A stretch of 64,000 bases of DNA. Source: Acidimicrobiaceae bacterium. GTDB lineage: Bacteria > Actinomycetota > Acidimicrobiia > Acidimicrobiales > RAAP-2. A model generated the notes under the pieces. The model searched no databases and was not told the origin of the DNA. It saw only the letters and a program-made list of their open reading frames with translations. The stretch is from the NCBI GenBank assembly GCA_003167415.1, contig PMTF01000022.1:62001-126000 (forward strand), written 5' to 3'. Shown here one piece after another: positions 35,693-44,459 of this stretch (position 1 is the first letter of the stretch; each line of letters starts with the position of its first letter). The position numbers were made by a program, and so were the translations under genes.

Positions 35693-36886
35693 TTACTCAA
35701 CTAAATCTGGTGAGGTCTCCATACCCTGGGTCCATGTGGAACGAGCGATGATTTTCGTCGTGTCGGCGCGGTAACTGTATTTGTTCGCGACATTGCGAAT
35801 CTCTTCGAGCAGTCCTTCGGTCAACTTTGTCGGGTCCAGTCCGAGGGCGATGAAGCGATCGCGGCTGACGATGAGTTCGTTCTCCACCGCTTCGCGACGA
35901 GGGTTCGGCAAGTGCGCGATCTCGACGCCGGTCTCCATGGCGATCAGTTCGGCCAACTCGAGGATTCGATAGGTCTCGGTCACCTGGTTGAAGACGCTGA
36001 CCTTGTCGCCGCGCTTCGGCGGATTCTCCAACGCGATCTGGATGCACCGGACCGTGTCGCGGATATGAATGAAGGCGCGGGTCTGTCCGCCCGTGCCGTG
36101 CACGGTCAACGGGTGACCAATGGCCGCCTGCATCAAGAAGCGGTTCAAGACGGTGCCGTAGTCGCCGTCGTAGTCGAAGCGATTGATCAGGCGTTCGTCG
36201 AGCGCGGTCTGCGGCGTCTGGGTTCCCCACACGATGCCCTGGTGGAGGTCGGTGATGCGCAGCTGGTCGTTCTTCGCGTAGAAAGCGAAGAGCAGTTGAT
36301 CCAGCGTCTTGGTCATGTGATACACCGAGCCGGGATTCGCCGGGTGCAGGATCTCGCGCTCGATCTCGCCGTCGGGGGTGGGCACTTTCACCGTGAGGTA
36401 GCCCTCGGGAATCGGGGCCGAACCGGACCAGCCGTAGCCGTAGACGCCCATGGTGCCGAGATGTACCAACGCGATATCGAGTCCGCTCTCCACGATGGCC
36501 ACGAGCACGTTGTGCGTGCCGCGCACGTTGTTGTCGACGGTGTAACGCTTGGTGGCGGCGTTGCGCATGGAATACGGCGCGGCGCGCTGCTCGCCGAAAT
36601 GCACGATCGCGTCGGGTCGTTCATCGCGCAACAACTCGACGAACCGCTCGTACTCTTCGGCGAGGTTGAGCATGACGAAACCAATGTCCTTGTCCCTCAA
36701 CTCCTTCCAGGTTCGGATACGCTCGCCCATCGGTTTAATTGGGGTGAGCGACTCGACCTCGAGCTCCAGGTCGATCTCGCGACGACTGAGGTTGTCGACC
36801 ACGATGACGTCGTGACCCTTATCCGAGAGGTGCAGCGATGTGGGCCAGCCACAGAATCCGTCACCGCCGAGTACCAGTACCTTCAT
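35693..36886 (-). CDS. sqdB: UDP-sulfoquinovose synthase
   Basis: 397-residue extended short-chain dehydrogenase. The NAD motif is 'GGDGFCGWPTSLHL', and 'VDNLSRREID', 'FGEQRAAPYSM' and 'VDNNVRGTHNVL' are SqdB/SQD1 signatures. The catalytic residues are Thr145 ('HLGTMGVYG'), Tyr189 and Lys193 ('YHMTK'). It makes UDP-sulfoquinovose from UDP-glucose and sulfite, the head-group donor for sulfolipid SQDG or for sulfated surface glycans. No SqdX/SQD2 glycosyltransferase is adjacent. Confidence 0.94.
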   Translation of the reverse strand: MKVLVLGGDGFCGWPTSLHLSDKGHDVIVVDNLSRREIDLELEVESLTPIKPMGERIRTWKELRDKDIGFVMLNLAEEYERFVELLRDERPDAIVHFGEQRAAPYSMRNAATKRYTVDNNVRGTHNVLVAIVESGLDIALVHLGTMGVYGYGWSGSAPIPEGYLTVKVPTPDGEIEREILHPANPGSVYHMTKTLDQLLFAFYAKNDQLRITDLHQGIVWGTQTPQTALDERLINRFDYDGDYGTVLNRFLMQAAIGHPLTVHGTGGQTRAFIHIRDTVRCIQIALENPPKRGDKVSVFNQVTETYRILELAELIAMETGVEIAHLPNPRREAVENELIVSRDRFIALGLDPTKLTEGLLEEIRNVANKYSYRADTTKIIARSTWTQGMETSPDLVE

Positions 36887-37057
36887 ACAATCGCCCCATT
36901 CGAAGCCGACACCGCGGCCTCAATCAACTATCCATGCCCCGTTCGAGGGGAATCGTCACCCTTAGACCTTACCAGCGTCACAATTATTGGGCTGTTTCCC
37001 ACAGCCGTACGCGGGCTGACTCAAGAGCGAAAACCCTACTCGTAGTCGACACCTGCG

Positions 37058-38080
37058 TTATGAGGTCGCGGTGGCCGAATCGGTCATCGCCGGAACGATC
37101 GTCTCGCCGTAGGCCTCGAGCGTCTCGGAGTTGGCGTCGTGTTGCAGATAGAGTGCGAACTGATCCACGCCCAAGTCGCGCAACTCTAAAAGCCGTTCAA
37201 TGTGGCGCTCCACGGGGCCCAACAGACAGAAGCGATCGATGACTTCGTCGGGCACGAACTCGGTGTGCGTGTTGCCGGCTCGCCCGTGCTCGCTGTAGTC
37301 GTATCCCTCACGACCCTTGATGTAATCGGTCAACGCCACGGGGATCGGCGATTCGGGGTCGCTACCGTATCGTTTGACGATGTCGGCGACGTGGTTCCCC
37401 ACCATTCCTCCGAACCAACGGCATTGATCGCATTGATGGGCGAAGTCCTCGCCGACGTAGGCCGGCGCGGCAACGCAGAACGTCAATGCAGCCGGATCGC
37501 GTCCCGCATTCGCGGCCGCCGCTCGCACCGCGGTGATCATCCATCGCGCGATGTCGGGATCGGCCAACTGCAAAATGAATCCGTCGCCGACTTCGCCGGC
37601 GAGCGTCAGCGCCTTAGGACCGTAGGCCGCCACCCATATCTCGAGTTCGCTGTCAACGACCCACGGGAAATGCAGCGTCGAGCCGTGGTACTCAACCGAA
37701 CGACCGTTGGCGAGTTCGCGAATGACGTCGATCGAATCGCGCAAGGTGGCGAGCGTCGTCGGCTTGCCGTTCGTCACCCGTACGGCCGAGTCCCCGCGAC
37801 CGATCCCGCAGACAGTGCGATTGACGTACATCTCGTTCAAGGTGGCGAAGAGGCTGGCGGTCACCGTCCAGTCGCGCGTGGCGGGATTGGTGACCATCGG
37901 GCCGACCTTGATCGAGCGCGTCGAGGCCAGTATCTGGCTGTAGATCACGAAGGGCTCTTCCCACAAGATGTGCGAGTCGAAGGTCCAGGCGTAGTGGAAT
38001 CCCAACTGTTCGGCTCGCGTGGCCAGTTCGACGACGCGCGAGGCCGGAGGATTGGTCTGCAGTACTACCCCGAACTCCAT
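37058..38080 (-). CDS. LLM-family oxidoreductase (F420- or FMN-dependent)
   Basis: 340 residues from the ATG at 38080, which has an excellent AAGGAGG ribosome site. It is a luciferase-like TIM barrel: 'LATRAEQLGFHYAWTFDSHILWEEPF', 'VGPMVTNPATRDWTVTASLFATLNEM', 'GIGRGDSAVR' and 'WVAAYGPKALTLAGEVGDGFIL'. Bacterial LLM proteins of this look mostly use F420 in actinobacteria, but cofactor choice cannot be read with certainty. It follows the dihydropyrimidinase gene by 44 bp in one operon, so it probably acts on a pyrimidine, hydantoin or related ring compound. Confidence 0.85.
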   Translation of the reverse strand: MEFGVVLQTNPPASRVVELATRAEQLGFHYAWTFDSHILWEEPFVIYSQILASTRSIKVGPMVTNPATRDWTVTASLFATLNEMYVNRTVCGIGRGDSAVRVTNGKPTTLATLRDSIDVIRELANGRSVEYHGSTLHFPWVVDSELEIWVAAYGPKALTLAGEVGDGFILQLADPDIARWMITAVRAAAANAGRDPAALTFCVAAPAYVGEDFAHQCDQCRWFGGMVGNHVADIVKRYGSDPESPIPVALTDYIKGREGYDYSEHGRAGNTHTEFVPDEVIDRFCLLGPVERHIERLLELRDLGVDQFALYLQHDANSETLEAYGETIVPAMTDSATATS

Positions 38081-38124
38081 GAACACCTCCTTCGCTTGAT
38101 AGTCACGTTGTCCGCCGTGGCGTC

Positions 38125-39537
38125 CTAGACCAGGTACTGACTGAGCCCTCGGCGCAAGAACTTCCCGTGCCCGACCGCACCGGTGAACGTGTTGTTCTCG
38201 ACGATGACACGACCGCGCGACAGCACCGTCACCACTCGACCGTCGATGTGCTGGCCCTCGTAGGCCGAATGGTCCATATTCATGTGGTGCGTCTTCACGC
38301 TGATGTCGGTCGTGCCCTTGGGGTCGTAGATCACGACGTCGGCGTCGGATCCCGGTGCGATCACGCCTTTCTTCGGGTACAGGCCGAACATTCGTGCCGG
38401 CGTCGTCGAGGCCAGCTCGATCCATCGCGACAGGGTGATCTCGCCCGTGACGACGCCCTGATAGAGCAGGTCCATGCGGTGCTCGATTGAGCCGATGCCG
38501 TTGGGGATCTTGGAGAAGTTGCCCAGACCCAATTCCTTTTGGTCCTTCATGCAGAACGGACAGTGGTCCGTGCTCACCACCGAGACGTCGTTGGTGCGAA
38601 GGGCCCGCCACAGCGAATCCTGGTGTCCTTCGGCGCGCGAGCGCAACGGCGTCGAGCAGACGTAGGCCGCGCCCTCGAAGCCGGGCTTCGACAGATGTTC
38701 TTCCAGGCTCAGGTACAGGTATTGAGGACAGGTCTCGGCGAAGACGTTGGCGCCGAGTCCGCGCGCGCGAGCAATGGCCTCGACCGCATCCTTGGAACTG
38801 ACGTGGACGACGTAGAGCGGAGCCTTCGCGACCTTGGCCAGCATGATGGCTCGGTGCGTCGCCTCCTCTTCTAGCTCTGCCGGTCTGGTGAGCGAGTGGT
38901 AGCGGGGGTCGGTCTCGCCGCGCTCGAGCGCTTGGGCGACGAGGACGTCGATGGCCGGACCGTTCTCGGCGTGCATCATGATCGTGGCGCCCAGGTCCGA
39001 CGCGGTCTGCATCGCGCGAAGGATCTGTCCGTCGTCGGAGTAGAAGACGCCGGGATACGCCATGAACAGCTTGAAGCTCGTGACGCCCTCGTTGTTCGTG
39101 AGATCGGACATGGCCTTCAGCGCCGCGTCGTCGACGCCGCCGATGATTTGGTGGAAGCCGTAATCGATGGCGCAGTTGCCGTCGGCCTTCTCGTGCCACG
39201 CCGCGAGTCCGTCGTGCACGTCCTCGCCCGTTCGCTGCACGGCGAAGTCGATGATGGACGTCGTGCCACCGAAGGCCGCCGCGATGGTGCCGGTCTCGAA
39301 GGTGTCCGAAGCGTTCGTCCCGCCGAAGGGCAGTTCCATGTGGGTATGGACGTCAACGCCGCCGGGGATGACGTACTGACCGGACGCGTCGAGCACGCGG
39401 TCACAACTCGGCTTCACGCTCTCGAAATAGCCCGGCGTGCCCAGTGCGGCGATTTCGTCGCCGTCAATCAATACGTCGTAGTCCTGAGCGCCCGTCGCCG
39501 AGAGCACCCGACCACCGGTGATGAGTACGCGCGCCAT
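38125..39537 (-). CDS. Dihydropyrimidinase / D-hydantoinase
   Basis: 470 residues of the cyclic amidohydrolase family. Metal ligands are His64 and His66 in 'GGVDVHTHMELPFGG', the carboxylated lysine is Lys156 in 'SFKLFMAYPG', and further histidines are in 'MMHAEN', 'VVHVSS' and 'VSTDHCPF'. It opens dihydrouracil or dihydrothymine to the N-carbamoyl beta-amino acid. The upstream gene, a beta-ureidopropionase-like nitrilase, would finish the reaction. Start ATG at 39537; a GTG directly before it is an alternative. Confidence 0.92.
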   Translation of the reverse strand: MARVLITGGRVLSATGAQDYDVLIDGDEIAALGTPGYFESVKPSCDRVLDASGQYVIPGGVDVHTHMELPFGGTNASDTFETGTIAAAFGGTTSIIDFAVQRTGEDVHDGLAAWHEKADGNCAIDYGFHQIIGGVDDAALKAMSDLTNNEGVTSFKLFMAYPGVFYSDDGQILRAMQTASDLGATIMMHAENGPAIDVLVAQALERGETDPRYHSLTRPAELEEEATHRAIMLAKVAKAPLYVVHVSSKDAVEAIARARGLGANVFAETCPQYLYLSLEEHLSKPGFEGAAYVCSTPLRSRAEGHQDSLWRALRTNDVSVVSTDHCPFCMKDQKELGLGNFSKIPNGIGSIEHRMDLLYQGVVTGEITLSRWIELASTTPARMFGLYPKKGVIAPGSDADVVIYDPKGTTDISVKTHHMNMDHSAYEGQHIDGRVVTVLSRGRVIVENNTFTGAVGHGKFLRRGLSQYLV

Positions 39538-39540
39538 CAC

Positions 39541-40383
39541 TTACCAGTCCGTCAAGGGTTCGTACATATCGGGGCGGCGGTCGCGGTAGAAGGCCCACTG
39601 CTCACGGACCTCTTTCAAGAGGTCCATGTCGAGGTCGCGCACGACCACTTCCTCGTCGGTGGTGCTCGCCACTTCACCGACGAACTGTCCGCGCGGACTC
39701 ACGAAGTAGCTCTGGCCGTAGAAGTCGTTGGTACCGAGGTCCTCGACGCCCACGCGGTTGATGGCGCCGACGAAGTATTCATTGGCCACGGCCGACGCCG
39801 GCTGCTCGAGTTGCCAGAGGTAGGCCGACAGGCCTCGACTAGTCGCCGAGGGATTGAAGACGATCTTGGCTCCGGCGAGGCCCAAGGCGCGCCACCCTTC
39901 GGGGAAGTGTCGGTCGTAACAGATGTAGACACCGATGCGACCAACAGCGGTGTCGAAGATCGGATAGCCGAGGTTGCCCGGGCGAAAATAGAACTTCTCC
40001 CAAAATCCGCTCACCTGCGGAATATGGGTCTTGCGGTACTTGCCGAGGTACGTGCCGTCGGCGTCGATGACCGCGGCGGTGTTGTAGAGGACGCCCTCTT
40101 GTTCCATCTCGTAAACCGGCAGGATCATCACCATATTGAGTTCGGCCGCGAGCGCCATGAAGCGCTGGGTCGTCGGTCCTTCCGGCACGGCTTCGGCGTA
40201 GTCGTAGTAGGTCGCGTCTTGGACCTGACAGAAATACGGGCCGTAGAAGAGTTCTTGGAAGCAGATCACCTGGGCGCCCTGGGACGCCGCCGTTCGCGCG
40301 TGGTGTTCGTGGAGATCGATCATCGAAGTCTTGTCGCCGGTCCACGCGGTCTGCACCAGCGCTGCTCTCACCACGTCGGACAT
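39541..40383 (-). CDS. Nitrilase-superfamily beta-ureidopropionase / N-carbamoyl hydrolase
   Basis: 280 residues. The Glu-Lys-Cys triad is Glu44 ('CFQELFYGPYF'), Lys118 ('YRKTHIPQ') and Cys155 ('ICYDRHFPEG'). The overall sequence resembles beta-ureidopropionase and N-carbamoylputrescine amidase. With the dihydropyrimidinase it would give beta-alanine, CO2 and ammonia from dihydrouracil. It is first gene of the three-gene operon (nitrilase, hydantoinase, LLM oxidoreductase). Its stop lies three bases before the next start. Confidence 0.9.
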   Translation of the reverse strand: MSDVVRAALVQTAWTGDKTSMIDLHEHHARTAASQGAQVICFQELFYGPYFCQVQDATYYDYAEAVPEGPTTQRFMALAAELNMVMILPVYEMEQEGVLYNTAAVIDADGTYLGKYRKTHIPQVSGFWEKFYFRPGNLGYPIFDTAVGRIGVYICYDRHFPEGWRALGLAGAKIVFNPSATSRGLSAYLWQLEQPASAVANEYFVGAINRVGVEDLGTNDFYGQSYFVSPRGQFVGEVASTTDEEVVVRDLDMDLLKEVREQWAFYRDRRPDMYEPLTDW

Positions 40384-40498
40384 CGGGCCTCCTCTCGAAG
40401 GAACACGTCAATCGTGTCCTCTTGCGAATAGAAAGAACCATAGACAAAGTTCTCCCACACGGTTGTGGAGACGCGCCGCATCTCAATCAGCATGGTGG

Positions 40499-41458
40499 CT
40501 AATGACGCGTGACGATGGGCTTGGACGCCGGCCCGAGACGCAGCCCTGGCGCGGGAGTGCAGTACCTCGTCAGCGTGCCCGCTAAGGCGTTCACCACCGT
40601 CAGTTCGTTTTTCGAAGGAACGGCAATGGTGACCGGCGCGCCGAGGCTCGTCACCGTTTCGGTCGCGTGGACGATGGCGAACGTGCGGTCTTGGGTCGCC
40701 GACGTCGTGAAGGTTATACGGCCAATCTTTCCGGCCGCGTTGATAGCAAGTGTCATCGAAAGTGCGCCGAGTGGTCCCTGCGTGGTGGGATTGGCCAACC
40801 ACACGGGGAGACCGGACTCGTCGCGGCTGACCACGCTCTTCGTGCTCGAATTACCGATAGTGACCCCGTACTGATGCATCGTGACGCCGTCGACCTTGAC
40901 CAGCCCCTCGTCCCTCAAGACGGCTCCTGGGCGGGTCAACAACGCCAGTCCCGCGAGCGGGCTCCCGGTCGATCCCAACGCCGAGGGCCGGTTCGACGCC
41001 TTGAAGGGCAGTGAGATCCACGGTGTCGGGAAACTCGCGCCCACGGTTCCCGCCAGTTTTAGATACATGATGCGACCGGAATAGAGCATCGACTCGGTAC
41101 CCAGTTGGCTCAACGCTCCGTTGTAGTTCAGCGTGGCCGAACAGGCGTCAATTTGGAGATTGCATTTACCGCTTCCCGTCGCCGTACCAATTTGACCTTC
41201 GACGTCGATTGACTCCGAGATCGAGAGATTGGCGGTGTTCTTAGCGAGCGTCGACACCAGAGCGCCACGAACGGTGGTTGCAGCACCGGCTGATGAGGTA
41301 CCCGCGAGTCGAACGCCGATGGCGATCGCTGCGACGACGACGACCAGAACTATTCCAACGATCGCTACGGTTCGAGAGGGGCCGGCGGTTTCGACGTTGG
41401 GAATGGTCTCAATCCCCAATCGCTCACTCGGCTGAATCGAAACGTCGGCCACGGCCAA
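40499..41458 (-). CDS. Membrane-anchored extracytoplasmic protein, LppX/LolA-like size
   Basis: 319 residues starting at TTG (AAGAGAG upstream; a GTG two codons later is possible). A cytoplasmic head (1-28) leads to one transmembrane helix (about 29-51), then a Ser/Thr-rich extracellular domain with one cysteine pair ('GKCNLQIDACSATL'). The pattern of a single helix followed by a mixed beta domain of ~250 residues resembles LppX/LprG lipid-binding proteins, but I see no decisive motif. Function is unknown. Confidence 0.6.
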   Translation of the reverse strand: MAVADVSIQPSERLGIETIPNVETAGPSRTVAIVGIVLVVVVAAIAIGVRLAGTSSAGAATTVRGALVSTLAKNTANLSISESIDVEGQIGTATGSGKCNLQIDACSATLNYNGALSQLGTESMLYSGRIMYLKLAGTVGASFPTPWISLPFKASNRPSALGSTGSPLAGLALLTRPGAVLRDEGLVKVDGVTMHQYGVTIGNSSTKSVVSRDESGLPVWLANPTTQGPLGALSMTLAINAAGKIGRITFTTSATQDRTFAIVHATETVTSLGAPVTIAVPSKNELTVVNALAGTLTRYCTPAPGLRLGPASKPIVTRH

Positions 41459-41778
41459 CTCTCTTCTCTTGCTCTAGTCCACACAGTACCGTTGCACCCG
41501 AAAAATTGGCACCCGCCAACGAAACCTGTCTATTCGAATACTTAGGCGCTACTGGACCGTGAATCGGCGTGCGACGTCTCCGAGCCCCTAAGGGTTCATC
41601 TGACTCTTAGGGGTTCTCCCCGATTTCAATTGCCGAGTATGACGTCGATAATTGGGCGCATGCTCTTGCTTCGTGGTTCTTCAAGGCAGACATATTCAAC
41701 GCGTGGTGACAAGGGACAAGATGCGACGTGCGATCTCTCGCAGAAACAGAATCTCGGCGCGACGGGTTCGAGGATGCA
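41459..41778. other. Intergenic region with one hairpin
   Basis: 320 bp between divergent genes. The only clear structure is the inverted repeat CCCCTAAG / CTTAGGGG (41585-41592 and 41606-41613). Its spacing suits a short hairpin or an operator; no T-run follows. No ORF or RNA family recognised. Confidence 0.4.
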
Positions 41779-42225
41779 ATGGCGGAATGCGCCAAGACCT
41801 CAATGATGCGAACTGCCCAGTCCCGCCGCAGCGCCCTACGTTGGCTCGTTCACGTCACTTTGATCGGATCGGCGATCGCATCTCTTGTGTTGGAACCGGT
41901 GCTTATCTTGCACGTGGCCTTGGGTTTGGTGTTCGTGTTGTTCGCGGGAATTCACCTCGCTCAACGTCGACGAATCTCCAAACGGCTGGCCATTCGACTA
42001 CTGAGAGTCAAAAAACTGCTCCTGCCCGCAGGCCGATTGGCCCTCGCTGATGGATTCCTATTCATCATCACTTTGGCAATGCTCTTTTCTGGATTCTGGG
42101 ACCTCTGGGCAACGCACCACTCGAAGATTCGATGGCACGCGATCACCGGAGTGGTTCTCACTATCTATCTCGTCGTACACACCGTTCGACGTTGGAGGAG
42201 ATTGCGTTTCTCTCAGATTCGCTAA
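41779..42225 (+). CDS. Small four-helix membrane protein, cytochrome-b561/DUF4405-like
   Basis: 148 residues from the ATG at 41779 (AGGA upstream). Four hydrophobic helices carry spaced histidines ('LHVALGLVFVLFAGIHL', 'HAITGVVLTIYLVVHTVRR') that could ligate haem, as in DUF4405 or formate-dehydrogenase gamma-like membrane domains. Function is unknown. Confidence 0.6.
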   Translation: MAECAKTSMMRTAQSRRSALRWLVHVTLIGSAIASLVLEPVLILHVALGLVFVLFAGIHLAQRRRISKRLAIRLLRVKKLLLPAGRLALADGFLFIITLAMLFSGFWDLWATHHSKIRWHAITGVVLTIYLVVHTVRRWRRLRFSQIR

Positions 42226-42252
42226 AGGTCATACTGATTGCCTCGGAGAGGA

Positions 42253-42328
<76 letters not shown>

Positions 42329-42538
42329 GCGTCAACTTCTTACTACTCAGCAGCCCTAATTGATTGCCGACACTCGTGGACATCATCAACGTTACCTGTC
42401 TCGTCGACTCATGCAATGTGCTCACTTCAATCGACATCAATAAATCAAGGACAAGGGCAAAAAATCCAATGGCGGCCGATGACCGAGGCCACCGACCGCC
42501 ACATTTGACAGCGATTGATTAGGTTCTGACGTGACTCT

Positions 42539-43267
42539 CTACGAACCGGTGTATCCGCCGGTAGCGAGGCCGATGATGCTCGCGTCATACGCCGCGTACG
42601 CCAGGGCAATGTTGGCGTCGAGAATTCGGTGATTCTGGGCGACGAAGATCTTCGTGTTGCCTGGGTAGCCCTGCGGTGTCTGGGCGAGCACGATGCTTTC
42701 TACGTTCAGAATTCTTGTGGACCAGTTTGAAAGACGCAACACGTAATTGTTGTAGTGGTTAAGAGCGTTCTTGTAGCCCGGTAGACCCACGATTGACGCA
42801 ACCTCTGATTGGAGCGTCGATTCGTTACCCTGCATCGTCGTAACCTGACTCGCCACAACCGAGGCTTCGATCATCTCGAACACTTGTGGCGACATCACCG
42901 CGTAAACGCGGTTGTCCTTCAACATCGCGGAGCGGTCAGAGTTGAGTTCTGCCTTGGTGGTGTCTGTCGGAACCTTCGCGATCAAAGCGTTAATACTCGC
43001 TCCCTCTGTCGAAAGACGTGCTTGAAGTATCGACTTTGCACTCACGGTCAGCGAAGTCGCTGCCGTCACGTCTGCGACAAGGTGCCCGAGTTGCGTTGCA
43101 CGGTTTGCCAGCTGGACCTCGAGCGCATGTTGCGCCGCTATGAAACTGGCACTCGGAACAGTGGTTGTAGTAGTGGTCGGTCCGGCGTAAGCAATGGATG
43201 GAATGCCGATACCCATGGCGGCGACTAGCGCGAGTACCACAAAGGATCGGGTAGTTACGTTTTTCAT
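42539..43267 (-). CDS. Secreted helical protein of unknown function
   Basis: 242 residues from an ATG with AAAGGAGAA upstream. It has a signal peptide (1-27, cleavage after AYA), a short Thr run and then a largely helical domain of about 200 residues with no cysteine and no motif I know. An extended start at 43324 is unnecessary. Confidence 0.6.
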   Translation of the reverse strand: MKNVTTRSFVVLALVAAMGIGIPSIAYAGPTTTTTTVPSASFIAAQHALEVQLANRATQLGHLVADVTAATSLTVSAKSILQARLSTEGASINALIAKVPTDTTKAELNSDRSAMLKDNRVYAVMSPQVFEMIEASVVASQVTTMQGNESTLQSEVASIVGLPGYKNALNHYNNYVLRLSNWSTRILNVESIVLAQTPQGYPGNTKIFVAQNHRILDANIALAYAAYDASIIGLATGGYTGS

Positions 43268-43494
43268 TAGTTCTCCTTTCAAAGGAACAATGCTCAGAGT
43301 AGAAAACGCATTTGTGAGAGGCATGTGAAGGTGCTGTTAAATGGCTGAGAGATAGTTCCGAAATTAGAGGAGTGACGTTCGAATCAATATCGTGCAGTGC
43401 GCCTGGCGACTGCAGCGCCACTTGGGTCTAGCGGCACTTACGGAGCCGTTCAATCGAGCGAAACAAGAATCTTCATCGCCAAGAGGATTAATGT

Positions 43495-43707
43495 CTATGA
43501 CTCGTGCTCATCCAAGTAGTTCCGCATCCCCACCGAAACTGGGGACTTCGGCCACGGCGGGTCTTCGGCGAGCTTCGGGTGCCTTCTCAAGTACCAGTGC
43601 CTTGCAATGAGCGCCCAGCACACCAACTCAATAAAGCAGAGCAGAATCCACAGGCGAAGCATTCCAGTGGTAACGATGTAGGTGTGGTGGTTAATGATGA
43701 AGGTCAT
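43495..43707 (-). CDS. 70-residue membrane protein
   Basis: One hydrophobic helix (about 15-36) is followed by 'ARHWYLRRHPKLAEDPPWPKSP', a basic then Pro-rich cytoplasmic tail. No family recognised. The opposite strand also has short frames, but they lack a sensible protein pattern. Confidence 0.45.
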   Translation of the reverse strand: MTFIINHHTYIVTTGMLRLWILLCFIELVCWALIARHWYLRRHPKLAEDPPWPKSPVSVGMRNYLDEHES

Positions 43708-44156
43708 GATTCGTCATTGTTCGGGCCCACGACGGTCGAACCTGTCGCGGCAGTCGCTCGGCGTGCCTAGAGAAGACTCGGGCATTGCACCTGGGCGTAC
43801 GTGAGACTCGACTCGCGCTTGCAATGCCGAAGAGAGCCGACACGTTGATATGCAGGCAGTTTCCGTCACAATCCCCCGTCAGCCCTTGCAACACGAGGTT
43901 TAGTTCGGTTGACGTAGCGTTGTCAAGTCGGAGTGAGTCCGTTGTGAATGCTCAGTCAGGTCATTGGAACGATTGAAAGTTCTCCTTCATAGACACAGGT
44001 ATTTCCCCACGTTGGGCATCTTGTTACAAACACTCTTAACAAGCGATGCTTTTCACACGGGTGTAATTACAGCTAGGTAGTAAGTCCGGAAGCAAAGAGG
44101 ATTGGAGAATCCGGTCCAACAAAGTATCGAAAGGGCGCAGACGTTAACTCGACATA
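43708..44156. other. Gene-poor, lower-GC intergenic stretch
   Basis: About 450 bp without a convincing gene on either strand. Base composition is visibly more A/T-rich than the surrounding chromosome. No RNA family was recognised. Confidence 0.5.
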
Positions 44157-44441
44157 ATGAGAATTGTGGAAGGTCTTTCAACCGGACTTAAGGGGGTGCG
44201 ACTTCTGATCGTCGACCGCCGCGGCGTCACGAGAAAATTGGCACAACTTAAATGGAGCAATGCGGATGCAAGTTTTTATATTCTTGGATACTGCCCGCCT
44301 AGAGGAAAGTCCTATGCAGGTCTCGTTCGATTACCGAAGGACCTAAGCCCATATTCGTTTGATATGTCGGGACAACTTGAGTCCATTGATCAAATGACGA
44401 AGATGCGACTGGCCCTTATCGCTTTCCGACGAATGGCCTAA
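44157..44441 (+). CDS. 94-residue protein of unknown function upstream of tryptophanase
   Basis: Open frame of 94 residues ending 18 bp before the tryptophanase gene. It has no hydrophobic helix and a basic character ('VRLLIVDRRGVTRKLAQLKW', 'RGKSYAGLVRLPKDLSPYSF'). There is no good ribosome site. It lies in lower-GC DNA and could be an acquired gene. It is not the short TnaC leader known from enteric tna operons. Confidence 0.4.
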   Translation: MRIVEGLSTGLKGVRLLIVDRRGVTRKLAQLKWSNADASFYILGYCPPRGKSYAGLVRLPKDLSPYSFDMSGQLESIDQMTKMRLALIAFRRMA

Positions 44442-44447
44442 TGACGG

Positions 44448-44453
44448 TACCAT
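44448..44453 (+). promoter_or_regulatory. -10-like TACCAT, leaderless spacing to tryptophanase
   Basis: TACCAT, 6 nt, ATG at 44460. The same hexamer and spacing precede the M20 gene at 46967. Confidence 0.4.
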
Positions 44454-44459
44454 CAGGCT

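Noticed and set aside
38896-40431. A 511-codon open frame on the plus strand over the hydantoinase/nitrilase operon
   Set aside because: It is antisense to two genes with intact catalytic motifs and its translation has no domain pattern; a product of high GC third positions. The same holds for long antisense frames at 35912-37045 and 14609-15907.
44060-44140. Words resembling a cyclic di-GMP (GEMM) riboswitch (AGGTAG, GGAAGCAAAG) upstream of the tryptophanase region
   Set aside because: The conserved blocks occur in the wrong order and the required helices do not pair; GGDEF genes elsewhere in the window are not sufficient support.
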